From contig NC_062252.1 of assembly GCF_905475465.1 (NCBI RefSeq), positions 8,246,001 to 8,310,000 on the forward strand: a stretch of 64,000 nucleotides of DNA, in the 5' to 3' direction. The notes beneath the pieces are model-generated. The model was not told the DNA's origin. It was given only the letters and a program-made list of their open reading frames with translations, and ran no database searches. The translations under genes were made by a program, and so were the position numbers. Below, piece by piece: positions 34,860-45,720 of this stretch. Every line of letters starts with the position of its first letter. The stretch's first letter is position 1. The stretch is from Pieris napi (taxonomy: Eukaryota > Arthropoda > Insecta > Lepidoptera > Pieridae).

Positions 34860-35145
34860 ACTGAGTTGCCGTACTGAGACGCCCATTTATTTCATTGTTC
34901 GTTTACTCGTGGCTAGTAAATCCAGCCTACTTCCAGTAGCTCAGAAGTTTCCTGGGTACTTGGCACGCTTCACAACCTCACTGTTCCGAGGATTTCTATT
35001 CGTTGGGAAGCCACAGCCTCGCATTCCAGGACTACGTGGGTGACTGAGTCCTCTGCGCTGGAACAGACTCTGCACAAGGGACAGTCTGTTGTGCCAAGGA
35101 CGAAGAGATGTTTGTTAAGAAGACAGTGGGGTTGCCTTACGGTAA
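34860..35145 (-). pseudogene. LINE ORF2 C-terminal fragment with Cys/His knuckle
   Basis: The minus strand from about 35135 reads CLLNKHLFVLGTTDCPLCRV, CSSAEDSVTHVVLECEAVAS, QRIEILGTVRL, then stops. L..HL...G..D.PLCR.C..AE....HVVLEC is the C-terminal segment of RNase H-bearing LINEs (R1/LOA/Jockey-type group); the C..C...H....C spacing is visible. Further stops follow (SVPSTQETSELLEVGWIY). There is no RT domain. Confidence 0.75.
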
Positions 35146-35186
35146 AATTGTTTCTATGATTTACATAACATAGTTTTATATCTATA

Positions 35187-35606
35187 TATATAAAAATGAA
35201 ACCCGTTTTCCGTTGTCACGATGTACATGAAAACGGCTTGACCGATTTGTCTGATTCTTTTTTTATAATATTCCTTGAAGTACGAGGATGGTTCTTACGG
35301 AGAGAAAAATTAAAAAAATTGAGTGAAAACGTCTAAAAACAACACTTTTCTATATTCCCATACAAAATATTTGTAATAATACTTAAAAGTCAATTTGAAC
35401 TTTAATACCATATCATAAAGTTCAAGTGTTAGTGGAGGGGTTCCGGGAAGATAAATTTTAATTTTTTGACATAATGTATTTGTTGTCTTATCTACTTTCT
35501 TTTTTTTATCTTACTAGCTAGACCGGTGTCCCGAATAGCAGAATAAGTAAAAAAAAAATAAAGAATCGACTGTTAGGCGGTACGATGTTCGCCAGGCCAG
35601 CTAGTA
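35187..35606 (+). mobile_element. Helitron-like non-autonomous element
   Basis: Starts TCTATATATATAAAAATGAA and ACCCGTTTTCCGTTGTCACG; ends GGCGGTACGATGTTCGCCAG then GCCAGCTAG followed by T. It shares its 5' end with the minus-strand copy at 7864-8340 and its 3' end with 1725-1773. No coding. T- and A-runs in the interior. Confidence 0.68.
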
Positions 35607-35619
35607 TATATATAAACAT

Positions 35620-35880
35620 ATTTTAATGAAATATAATTCTTATACGGAATCATATTTCATTGAGACATGCTCTAAGTTTGTGTGTGAATATTAAAATGCA
35701 TGTTACCTACTCATTTATAATGCACCTCATTATAAATAATAATATTTTAACAATTTTAATAAAATATAATTCTTTTTCGGAATCATATTTCATTGAAAAC
35801 ATGCTCTATGCTTGTGTGTGAATTTTGTGAACTTATTTATAATGAGATGCATTATAAATAAGTAGCAAACATGCATTCAT
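35620..35880. repeat. Imperfect direct duplication of about 125 bp
   Basis: ATATAATTCTTATACGGAAT, CATATTTCATTGAGACATGC and TCTAAGTTTGTGTGTGAATA at about 35630-35690 recur as ATATAATTCTTTTTCGGAAT, CATATTTCATTGAAAACATG and CTCTATGCTTGTGTGTGAAT at 35764-35824. Each is followed by an ATTTATAATGnnnnncATTATAAAT hairpin. Divergence suggests an old tandem duplication. Confidence 0.75.
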
Positions 35881-36304
35881 GCATTCAGACATTATTAACA
35901 TGTGTAAAGTGTAATGTTAATTAAGTCTCGTAAAAGATAAATGAACGATTTAGTAACGTTGGCAAAATAGTTGTACTCAAAAAGTACAGCGGCTTTTAAT
36001 TGGTACAGAACAACAAATATGTTGGAAATTTTAAAAATTTCTGACAAAGTGAGAGGCTAATAACAGTGATGGAAATTAGACCGGTCAAATTACGGAATTA
36101 AATGCAATATATTTTTCCACGAACCACTTGGATAGGGAATTTTGATATCTGTCGGGGTTGTACGACTTAATATTCCGTGCCCTGTCGCTCGCAGACTTTT
36201 GATCCTTTGAACAGCGACCTAGGGCTGTCGATCGATTTTATCGTATGTTTGTGAATCATAGTGACACAATGTACTACGTACTAATATTATTAAATTAATA
36301 TTGA

Positions 36305-36424
36305 TTTAAAGAAAAAACTTTTTAACCGGATTAAAGTTATGTATTATTATAAATTTACAACTATTTAACATAACATTATAAATAATACATAACTTTAATC
36401 CGGTTAAAAAGTTTTTTCTTTAAA
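36305..36424. mobile_element. 120 bp hairpin element flanked by TTAA
   Basis: TTTAAAGAAAAAACTTTTTA plus ACCGGATTAAAGTTATGTAT and its exact inverse form perfect arms of about 44 bp around a short AT centre. TTAA lies at each end, which would fit a piggyBac-type MITE (TTAA target), though TTAA is common in such DNA. It stops 16 bp short of the foldback element. Confidence 0.7.
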
Positions 36425-37143
36425 TGTGTAAAGGTTATTAGACCACAAGCCCATGAACAAAAAATACCTGTGAAATGACCCAACCTGAATTACGCTTAGA
36501 AGGCTGTTACTATATCTGAAAATAGCTCTGAGCACTATGCCGTCATTTCTGAGCGGTACATGTGAGTACGTGAGTGAATGGACTTTCTCAGGTACAATGG
36601 TGGAATTTCGACTAATTATTAATGTACGGCTTTGTTATAAGTGTATAGATGATTAAAAATAAATGTCGAAAAACCTAGTGCCGTACAAAAGTGATGGTGC
36701 CGGAAGTCGGTGCAAATTTTTAATTCGACGACAGTTGCAGAAGCAATATAGGTCATTTATTACTGTACGGCATTTGTGTGATTCCTTTTGGACACATATA
36801 CAGATACTTTACCCGTAAACGCCGTACATATTCCCAGCGGAGCGGTCGAAAGCCAAGGGTCGCAACATATGTCTGATTAGCATATAGGTGATGATGATAT
36901 GAAACAACATAAAATTAAATGATCTTGAGAGTACTTCACAAATAGATAACATTTTCCAGCATGCCGTACATTTTTTGTGGAACACATAGGTGTATGGGGT
37001 AAATTACTTTCCTAAGAAAAGAGTCATTTTCCGGTGACTTTTATCTGTACGGCAATAACACAGGTTATTAATACTTTAGACAATCTTCAATAAAAGATAA
37101 ATGCCGTACACTTTCGATAGTCCGCTACCACCGCCTACCAATA

Positions 37144-37719
37144 CAGGGCGTCCCAAAGTTATGGGAAATGAAGGGAAAGTACCTTAAATATCGTAGATAG
37201 GGTATTTTACTAAAAGAAGACTTTATGTTATTTTTAAAAGTTATTAATTCTGCATTCAAAGTTTTTAAAAAATTACTTGCCTCGTCTGGGAATCGAACCG
37301 ACTTAAATGTAAAAAAAACACCCCTACTTTTATGATGCCAATCGAAAGAATGGCCAAAAACTAATAACTCTTCTTAAGTAACATAGTATTTTAAAAGAAA
37401 GGAACAGCGTGAATATATCTTTTTAATCAAATTAAAAACATTATCTATCGTATTCGGCCTAAAATCCCCTACGAGTCTGTTCCTTTAGAAAAGTTATTAG
37501 GTTTTGGCCATTCTTTCGATTGGCATCATAAAAGTAGGGGTGTTTTTTTTTTAATTTAAGCCGGTTCGATTTCCAGACGAGGCAAGTAGTTTTTAAAAAA
37601 TCTTTGAATGCAGAATTACTAACTTTTAAAAATAACATAAAGTCTTCTTTTAGTAAAATACCCTATCTGCCATATTTAAGGTACTTTCCCTTCATGTCTC
37701 ATAACTTTGGGACGCCCTG
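37144..37719. mobile_element. Mariner-type MITE nested in the foldback element
   Basis: Termini CAGGGCGTCCCAAAGTTATG and its inverse CATAACTTTGGGACGCCCTG (one base different inward), flanked by TA on both sides, as expected for Tc1/mariner insertions. The inverted arms extend about 220 bp inward, with a central unpaired part. The arms contain a tRNA T-arm-like sequence (minus strand GGTTCGATTCCCAGACGAGG at 37281-37300). No transposase. None of the GCCGTACA motifs occurs inside, so it is a later insertion. Confidence 0.8.
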
Positions 37720-38704
37720 TATTATATTTTTATTTTTGTTAAAAATATTTTTCCTTTACCTCTCTCTGCTGGTACGATAAGGCTGTAAATATACTTTACA
37801 GCCTTATGGTAGTATACTCAGATATGTACAGTTATTAATGACCTTAAGGGACACCTCAAACGTCGTCGAAGTTTTTATCAGCTGTAAAGAATAATCTGGA
37901 GTAAAATGTACGGCATCTGTTTTTTTTTTGTTTATTTATATTTGTTACATATAAAATAACAATAATCTTTGAAAATATTACTCCCCATATTACTCTAGGA
38001 GCATTTGAAAAGTCATCTAAATTTCGGAAATTTCATATATTTTTTATCATAATATTTTTATTTGTTACCATTTATAATGAACGGCTATAATGTACAACGG
38101 TAATATTTTGTAACATTATGTAAAAAAACAAGTTGCCGTACATTATTCTCTGATCATACAGCAGTAAGAACTTGGTAAATCCTGAAATTTCGATAAATAT
38201 TTAATTACACAAATATTAACTATAATATTTGGACGGCATAATTATAAAACATTATTGTCCGTGTTAAATAATATTTTGAACATGTTGCCGTACATTTTAC
38301 AATGACCTTAGGGTATATGGGTGTAGGGGTAGGGTTCCGACCCTTGGCTTTCGACCGCTCCGCTGGAAATATGTACGGCGTTTACGGGTAAAGTATCTGT
38401 ATATGTGTCCAAAAGGAATCACACAAATGCCGTACAGTAATATATGACCTATATTGCTTCTGCAACTGTCGTCGAATTAAAAATTTGCACCGACTTCCGG
38501 CACCATCACTTTTGTACGGCACTAGGTTTTTCGACATTTATTTTTAATCATCTATACACTTATAACAAAGCCGTACATTAATAATTAGTCGAAATTCCAC
38601 CATTGTACCTGAGAAAGTCCATTCACTCACGTACTCACATGTACCGCTCAGAAATGACGGCATAGTGCTCAGAGCTATTTTCAGATATAGTAACAGCCTT
38701 CTAA

Positions 38705-40307
38705 TGGTAGGGGAGCCCAAGAGGGGATTTCGGGATTTACTCAAGCGCGGCAGATTAATATATAGGGGGATACCTTGTACCCGGTTAAGTACCTCCACAA
38801 AATATGAGGCCCATATATAAAGCCGCACGTGAAGGAGACAGGATCAGTTTAGTAAAAAAAAATTGACCATCAGAAATTCCCGAGCGCGTCAGATTAAGGT
38901 AGGGTGAGTTAATTACATCCTAAAAAGTGTATATTCCACTAATCTGACAATTTGAGAGTGACGGAAAAAAAGGGGAGGGCAACAAAGTTGTAAAAAAAAA
39001 ACGTCATCTCGACATTCTCGAGCGTAGCTAATTTTTTTTTTATTTTGAAGGAAATAATTCAAGAATAATGAAAAATATATAATCTGACGATTTCCGCAAG
39101 CCGAAATAACAAAAATTCGTCGATAAAGTTAAATGCGTGCAGCTGCGTGATGCCTACATTTCCTTAAACCGATCGGAATCTACTAAACGGCTTTCTAAAT
39201 ATTTCCCTCAAAATTACATTTCCTGTGAATTTGAACCGATTCGGACCGATAGATTTTGAGAAATTTTGAAAAATCTTAAAAAAATAAGAAATATTTTTTT
39301 TTAAAGTGGTTTCTTTATCGATCAACTTCAAAAACTAATCCGCCTTTGAGCTTGAAAAACCACGTCGATCGCCACCAAGCTGGTCAAAAGCGATTGATTA
39401 GTTCGAGAGATATCGTGAACGAAAGAAACCCGAAAAAGTGTTTTTTCGGGATTACTCCGAAATTTGTGGTTCGATCAATTAAAATTGCAAAATTATTTAT
39501 GAGGATGATAAAACTGCGTCGAATGCCGCCAACCGCGTGAAATTGCTTGATCCATTCAAAAGTTATTGCGGTTTGAAAATTCCAAAAATAGTGTTCTATG
39601 AAACTTCTATCAGACTTTCGAGCTGGGAGAGCTCAAATGCATAGAAATGTTATTTCTTTGAACTCAGCGAGCTCAAAATATCAATTTTAAGCGCCCAGGA
39701 ATGGAATTAGCGGGAAGTTGCAGGGATGGCCCTTTAGGTGAACCATTTTTCTATTTTTTTTTTGTCAGATCAGGCGAATCCCTCTAGATAATCGTCAGAT
39801 TATGAGACAGTACGTTTAGAACATAAAGATGAACCACATATATCTTAATCTGACGCGCTTGAGTATTTCAAAATTGCGATTTTTTTTTGCAAATTAAGAA
39901 AATGGCTGTGGGTTTGCGTCCCATCGAAATCGTCAGATTAGTGAATGAGAGCTTTTTTTTGGTGCACTTAACACTCCCTTAGAAAATCTGACGCGCTCGA
40001 TAATTTTTTTTTTTTTAAATTTTCAACCCTTAAATACAACCACCCGCATCATGCAAACGATCAGATTAACATACGTACATTATTAAAAATACGTAGGGCA
40101 TAGATGCTATCAATATCTGACGCGCTCGAGGATGTCCATGCAACAGTTTTTTTTTACATATTTAACAATCTATAGCCGCTTCCCCCACCGATGAAAAGGA
40201 ATTTATCATATAACATTTTTTTCTTCTTTTTATCTAAGCTTTGCATCCCAATAGGTCTCTACGACGCTCGAGTAAATCCCCATTTAGCATCGTGGGCTCC
40301 CCTACCA
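38705..40307. mobile_element. 1.6 kb DNA element with TAA target duplication, inserted in the foldback arm
   Basis: Ends TGGTAGGGGAGCCCA / inverse TGGGCTCCCCTACCA, each flanked by TAA. The intact left arm of the host foldback has one TAA at the homologous position, proving insertion. A 3-base TAA duplication fits PIF/Harbinger-type integration (inference). Subterminal copies of GAGCGCGTCAGATTA face inward from the left (38741, 38881) and occur inverted from the right (39846, 39986, 40115), with partial copies between. The only longer ORF (39346-39540) has no transposase motif, so this is a non-autonomous copy. Confidence 0.85.
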
Positions 40308-40369
40308 TAAGCGTAATTCAGGTTGGGTCATTTCACAGGTATTTTTTGTTCATGGGCTTGTGGTCTATA

Positions 40370-40990
40370 TGTCAATCAAAGACAATACTATTAATATTGA
40401 TTATTTAGCGTAAGACAGATTTTTATTACATTGTATGAAGTACGAAATCTTAATGAATTGATTTAAATAGGTTAAATCTCTCAATCGTATCAAATCCAGG
40501 ATATTTTGTGTGTTAAATAATAAGCAACTTCTAAATTTAGTTAGGAATATTTTAGCCTCAATTTCCAGACATCAAACTAACTTAACTAATAATGTCTTCT
40601 TTTCTCTCTAATGTTTTAAATTTAACTGTGTTTTTTTTAAATTTATTGGCAGATAATAAATTATCGACAACCCTATAAGGATCCTATTTCAGTAGAACAT
40701 TACGGGACACTCGTGTAAACAATGTTTTTGACGACTTGACTGTCAAGTGAACAAGTGATTATTGCTAAAAGCTTTCATGATTGAAATTAGTTTTTCCAGC
40801 TAGTCAGTTTCATATAATACATTTATCTGGGATAATTCTAGTTAGAGTCAAGCTTAATTTAAACAAATTATTAGTTAGTAGCACTATATTCATATAGTTT
40901 TGGTTCATGGTTCAAAAAGAAGTCACGTGACACATCAATGACCATGCATGTTGTAACGCCCGTGAAATAACGATTTTTTTAATATAAGGG
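40370..40990. other. AT-rich DNA, nothing recognised
   Basis: No coding or repeat structure seen. Confidence 0.4.
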
Positions 40991-40993
40991 AAA

Positions 40994-41256
40994 AAGTGGC
41001 TTCAGCGTGCGACTCTCATTCCTGAGGTCGTAGGTTCGATCCTCGGCTGTGCACCAATGGACTTTCTTTCTATGTGCTCATTTAACATTCGCTCGAACGG
41101 TGAAGGAAAGCATCGTCAGGAATCCGGCTTGTTTTAGACCCAAACAGTCGACAGCGTGTGTCAGGCTGATCACCTACTTGCCTATACATGATCATGAAAC
41201 AGATACAGAAATTTGAGGCCCAGACCTAAAATGGTTGTAGCACCACCGATTTTTTA
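40994..41256 (+). mobile_element. SINE A, near full length
   Basis: AGTGGCTTCAGCGTGCGACT (start of box A lost), box B GGTTCGATCCTCGGCTGTGC, AACATTCGCTCGAACGGTGA, GGAATCCGGCTTGTTTTAGA, CTGATCACCTACTTGCCTAT, CCCAGACCTAAAATGGTTGT, T-rich end. Small internal deletions before the TCAGGCTGATC segment. Confidence 0.85.
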
Positions 41257-41410
41257 TACGTAAAAAACGTTTGGCTTGTTATTTTAATGTCCGAATAATC
41301 AATAATATATTTTTCTATTAAATTGAATTTTTACAATAAAAACTATATAGCATGGTATACCATGACACTACGATCAAATTAACACGGATTAAGTTGCGGG
41401 TCACAGCTAT

Positions 41411-41440
41411 TGTGTGTGTGTATGTGTGTGTGTGTGTGTA
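41411..41440. repeat. (TG)n microsatellite
   Basis: TGTGTGTGTGTATGTGTGTG continuing with more TG units: about 15 dinucleotides with one interruption. Confidence 0.9.
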
Positions 41441-41780
41441 ATAGTGAAAACAAACGCGCTTTAATCCAATAATATAAAGGTATAATTATTATTATTGATA
41501 AGATCTTACTACTTTCGTTTGAAAACTAGTTTAACTGTGATTTAAATTACTGGATATTTCCAGTTTCCTAACGACTACGGTCAGTAAGCAATAACAGACA
41601 GCTCATGAGTAAACTTCATACATACAACACGGAAGAGTAATTTCGGCTCTGAATACTCGGGTGTTTATAAAATAATATTTAACTTCTCAAAGGCAAAATA
41701 AACTTATGACCCTGGTGTATTCAATCAAAACTTTTTGCGTCAACAAACGAACTTTTAGAGTTAATTATGTTTTTATTTCT

Positions 41781-42078
41781 GATTATTTTTCCGACCCAAA
41801 TATCGGCCAATAGAATTGCACCATTCGACGTCACGTGGTACAACCTACATGGTATTATACTGATAATTTTTTGTGAAAATTTTCTCTGGTCGTTGCTTCA
41901 AGAAAAGTATTAAGTAGTTGTTTTATTCATTATGAAATTCTTATTTGTTAACTGTACATTTCGTCTCATGGTGCAATTCTATTGGCCGACATTTGGGTCG
42001 GAAAAATAATCCCCCGAATACCACACGAGCTTCAAAATTATCATTATTTAAATTATCATAATTTTGAAGCTCTTGTGA
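41781..42078. mobile_element. Two-hairpin element, copy 1
   Basis: The first hairpin is closed by GATTATTTTTCCGACCCAAA paired with TTTGGGTCGGAAAAATAATC (41781-42011), with inner arms CGGCCAATAGAATTGCACCA. The second hairpin pairs ATACCACACGAGCTTCAAAA with TTTTGAAGCTCTTGTGATAT (42018-42078) over a short AT loop. 41781-42042 appears identical to 54274-54535. No coding. Superfamily unclear; ends of the whole unit are not inverted repeats of each other. Confidence 0.75.
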
Positions 42079-42089
42079 TATTATAAGTG

Positions 42090-43630
42090 AATATATTTAA
42101 GTTATATTTCACGCGTTTATGTGAAAAGGGAAATGTCAAAATCTTTTTTCTGTGGGCACATTGACCGTACCATCAAGCAGAGGACACCACATCCTCCGTA
42201 ACCTCCAACTATTGCAGACCATGATGGGAGAAATTGTGGATACACGCAAAACTGGAGAGTGAACAACAAGTCAGTAGAACTGTTTATATTCGTAATGAAC
42301 AAGGAAAGATTGTTGAAATTGTGTGCTAATCTTCAGTAATTGGAGAGGCACTGCATAAAGAAGAATCCTCAAAGCTTGAAACCAATTAAACTGCGGGGCT
42401 AATTAGGGTTAAATACCTAGTAAACAATCACTATGCACCGTTTCACGTACTTTTTTCGTAACAGTGACAGAGTCAGAGACAAAAGAGTGACTGATTTAGT
42501 GTTCATGAGTTAGGAAGTCAACGGACGTCAGACGTAAATGAAGACTGAGCTAATCCGAGTTGCAGCCAGCAAGGCTAGTTTACATAATCATATTCAGAGA
42601 CATTGTTCTTGTCAAACTTCGCTACGTCTAGGTTCTATTGTTTTTGGTATGATTACAGAGAAAACCTTTTTAATAATCTGTGAAGCTTGATAATGCGCAG
42701 AAGTGATGCGAACGTAAAAAGTGATGGTGGTTGTTAACACAGAAGGCAGAAGATCACGTGGCTGATCACCAGGTGGACCGATCGAGTGAAAGACTCATCG
42801 TCCTCAAAACTGTTATAAGCGAGGTGCTGAAAAGAAACAGGTGACAACAGTTCGCTCCAGATGTTTCCTTGCTAACATCGACGGTTATATATGAGCTACC
42901 GACTGAAGAAAGAACTAGATAAAAATATTCAATACAAAGACATACTAAAATCATTTAAATGTAAGGAGAAAATTATTTTAAGTACAAATGTAGTTAAAAG
43001 TAGATATTTTATTAATTAAATTTTAACTTTTGTTTGTTTTATTTGTTTAATGTCTTATGCAACATTATCTGTATTTTCTGTCCCAATAAGCCATGGTTGA
43101 GAAAGGTAAAAGATAAAAATAATACGTTTTTCTTCGTTCATTCATATCATTAGCTTTGAAACAGAAATATCCATCAATCAATGTCAATGTATTCAGAAAT
43201 TTGTGACAGATTTTATCATAAATGTACAGAGATAAAGCATTAATAGACTCCATTTGGCTCAGTTAATATTTTTACATTACTTCGGTGTTCCTCGCTTATA
43301 TGGATTCGACAATCAAAAGAAAATGCTAATATTACAATTGCTGTCTTAAATTGATGTTTGTGATTCGCGGAAATGGAAATTAATTAATGAAATTTGACAC
43401 CGCAATAGAATCAAGTAATTGATATTCATTAATTGAAATAATTGAAGATCAATTACCAATTAATATGAACGATAACTACATCAACAGAACCTGCGCCATT
43501 TAAACTATTCGTACTTACCTACTTACTTACTTATTATTATTATTATTATTATTTATTTTATTTTTTTACCCATTAAGTACGCTTACTCAAGGCAAGGAAT
43601 TGTACATATTATTAGGAATATATAAAAATA
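42090..43630. other. Sequence with no recognised gene
   Basis: Part of it (42120-42800) is less AT-rich than the surroundings and carries minus-strand ORFs at 42117-42302 and 42766-42954 and 43065-43253, none with a family motif. (ATT)n-like runs occur near 43530-43555. Confidence 0.45.
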
Positions 43631-43636
43631 AATATA

Positions 43637-43724
43637 ATTGTAATCACTTCTCAAGTTTTACATATTATATTCTATTTAATAAATAATATAATATAATATG
43701 TAAAACTTGAGAAGTGATTACAAT
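43637..43724. repeat. 88 bp hairpin
   Basis: ATTGTAATCACTTCTCAAGT plus TTTACATATTAT pairs perfectly with its inverse at 43693-43724, around an AT loop. It directly precedes the mariner fragment at 43740 and could be a foldback insertion or a replication-derived inverted duplication. Confidence 0.8.
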
Positions 43725-43739
43725 AACAAATACTAAATT

Positions 43740-43935
43740 CTAGAAATCGGGCATCAAATTGCTTGCGCAACCACTGCATTCTCCAAATTTGGCTCCCAGC
43801 TACTGTTTCCTGTTCTCAGACAGAAGATATAAGAGGTAATCGCCGATACAGAAGCCTATTTTGAGATAGAGATGAATCGTACTATAAAATGGTATCGAAA
43901 TACTGTACCGCTACAATTGTTGTAGCATAGCATTA
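43740..43935 (+). pseudogene. Mariner transposase C-terminal fragment
   Basis: Frames read HSPNLAPSYCFLFSDRRY then, shifted, EVIADTEAYFEIEMNRT and KWYRNTVPLQLL. Intact mariner transposases have (Y)SPDLAPSD..LFP, carrying the last catalytic aspartate, followed by EVIAETEAYF. Here both aspartates of PDLAPSD are changed (N and Y) and a frameshift separates the blocks, so it is inactive. A similar fragment lies at 55284. Confidence 0.7.
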
Positions 43936-43952
43936 TATTATATTATTAAACT

Positions 43953-44310
43953 AGCCGTTTCGCGCCCGCTTTGCTGGACGAATTAAAATAAATTTTATGT
44001 TTCATTATTTATTTTTTTTCATATTTTTATTATTCTTCTTTTTAACTTTCCGCTAAGAAAATTGAAATATTTCGAAAATCGAGTTTTTAACAGATGTTGA
44101 CGTTTAGAGGTTCTAGGAAGCCTCCCCGAATGTTTCCGCGGTGAAGTCCGTTTGGATAAATTTTCATAAAAGTAAAACAGCAATAAAAAAATGAAGGAAC
44201 GTTAGAATTCGAAAAATAAATAGCCATAAACCATCTAGGAAAAATTTCGCATCGAATGGTGGTAGTTTCATGTCGAAGACCGTTTTCATTATATATATAT
44301 TATATAGATA
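43953..44310 (-). mobile_element. Helitron-like or related element, diverged
   Basis: ACTAGCCGTTTCGCGCCCGC at 43953 is the inverse of a CTAGT-type 3' end, and an AAACGGTCTTCGACATGAAA-type start appears (minus strand) near 44300. The interior is AT-rich and non-coding. Assignment rests mainly on the ends. Confidence 0.4.
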
Positions 44311-44473
44311 CTTCATTGCGTAAACACTTACAATCAGACTTACATATAAGCAATGATCAGTCTTATTCCATCTTAATTAAATATTTATAACTATTACATA
44401 TATACAAAATTTTACATTGGTGTAGTAACCAATACACATACGTATATTATGGAGCTAAGAAATATATATTTTA

Positions 44474-44789
44474 CTAGCTGATCCGGCAAACGTCGTTTTG
44501 CCATGTATATCATTTATAATAAAAAATAGGGGTTGATCGTAGAGGGGTGAAAATTAGGAGTTGTATGTATTTTTTAATGCTGTATAATAAAAAAATAAAG
44601 AATAAATTTTTTTTCTAAACAAAAAAAAAATAGGGGTGGACTACCCTTAATATTAAGGGGGATGAAAAATAGATGTTGTCCGATTCTCAGACATACCCAA
44701 TTTGCACACAAAATTTCATGAGAATCGGTCGAGCCGTTTCGGAGGAGTTTAACCACAAACACCGCGACACGAGAATTTTATATATTAGA
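44474..44789 (-). mobile_element. Helitron-like non-autonomous element, intact ends
   Basis: The minus strand starts TCTAATATATAAAATTCTCG (44789 leftward) and ends ACGTTTGCCGGATCAGCTAG (at 44474), with A on one flank and T on the other. It is clearly the same subfamily as 20269-20577, including CCGAAACGGCTCGACCGATT and TTCATCCCCCTTAATATTAA. No coding capacity. Confidence 0.8.
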
Positions 44790-44794
44790 TTGAT

Positions 44795-45604
44795 GCAACG
44801 AAAACTTGTCTAGTAATCGTAATGTTTATAAATTACAGCTTTCGATAAGTGTAATTTCCACGTTAATCCAAATACTAATTAGCTCATAAACTACGATTTA
44901 GTACCTACAGTTTCGTGTTAGTTATCAAATTGAACCAATGACTGAAGTGCGTGTTATTATTTCTAAGTGCTTCGGTATACTGTATAGTGTATATATATAT
45001 ATTTATGTTGAGGGTAAATTGTTATATGTATTTGTCTGAATATTCCATGACAGCCAACGCTTGTAGTGCAATAGATTGCCAATAATATTCCCTCCAGGCT
45101 CAGAATAGAATATCTAAGCGGATAGTAAAGTTGGTGGAAAGCGGAAATGTGATAAGTACTGTACGGATATTCCGGACTTCGGATGTTACGAATTCGAAAT
45201 TTAAACTTTAGAATTCGTTACGGTTTTGAGTTACGTTCGAATATTTTAATATTTACCTTCGATTTTTACAAGGTTTTATTTTGTAATCAACAGTTTTTAC
45301 TTTACTTATACTTTTACTTTATGCTTTTTTTAACAACTTATAAACATAAAAAACACATTGTTTATTTTCGCGGAAGTTCTGTAATCTTTTAGATAGTAAA
45401 ATATGGAAGTGTAACAAAGACTAATTGGAAATCAGCGCAGGCAAACAAAGTTCCCTGGCTGTTGGGCTGCCAAAATAAATCTGCAACTGTTCTTAGCGCG
45501 TTGTGTTTTGTGTGACAATGAAGTTATTTTATACGTTATGCATTTAAGGATACAAACGTGTCCATACTAAGACGGTTTCAGGTAATCTTTCGACACTTTG
45601 TTAC
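44795..45604. other. AT-rich DNA, nothing recognised
   Basis: The ORF at 45183-45392 is very hydrophobic and Phe/Leu/Tyr-rich, as expected of translated AT-rich DNA. Confidence 0.45.
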
Positions 45605-45720
45605 CATCCTGAGTTTTTTTGGACATGTAACACGAAGAGATCCAGAGAGGCTTTTCGAAGACATAGTGTAGGAAGTTGTGCGGTGCCTGACACGACCTTT
45701 AGAAATGAAGAGTGCGAGTG
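45605..45720 (+). pseudogene. LINE reverse transcriptase C-terminal remnant
   Basis: FFGHVTRRDPERLFEDIV, stop, then EVVRCLTRPLEMK in the same frame. FFGH..RRDP.RL...IV is the recurrent C-terminal motif of LINE endonuclease/RT proteins, as also seen decayed at 6725. Too short for clade assignment. Confidence 0.5.

Larger units (their letters stand above)
36441..40365. mobile_element. Large foldback transposon with nested insertions
   Basis: Left arm 36441-36862 begins GACCACAAGCCCATGAACAA. Its inverse is at 38338-38701 continuing at 40311-40365, ending TTCATGGGCTTGTGGTC. The arms are about 420 bp and nearly identical; TA flanks both ends. Without nested inserts (37144-37719 and 38705-40307) the element is about 1.75 kb. 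The 8-mer GCCGTACA or its inverse occurs 14 times between 36623 and 38577. No transposase-like ORF is present; the ORF at 38544-38828 follows the arm sequence. It resembles foldback DNA transposons whose long arms carry reiterated binding sites. Superfamily unknown. Confidence 0.85.

Noticed and set aside
38544..38828. 94-codon minus-strand ORF
   Set aside because: Lies across the foldback arm and the end of the inserted element; the frame is accidental.
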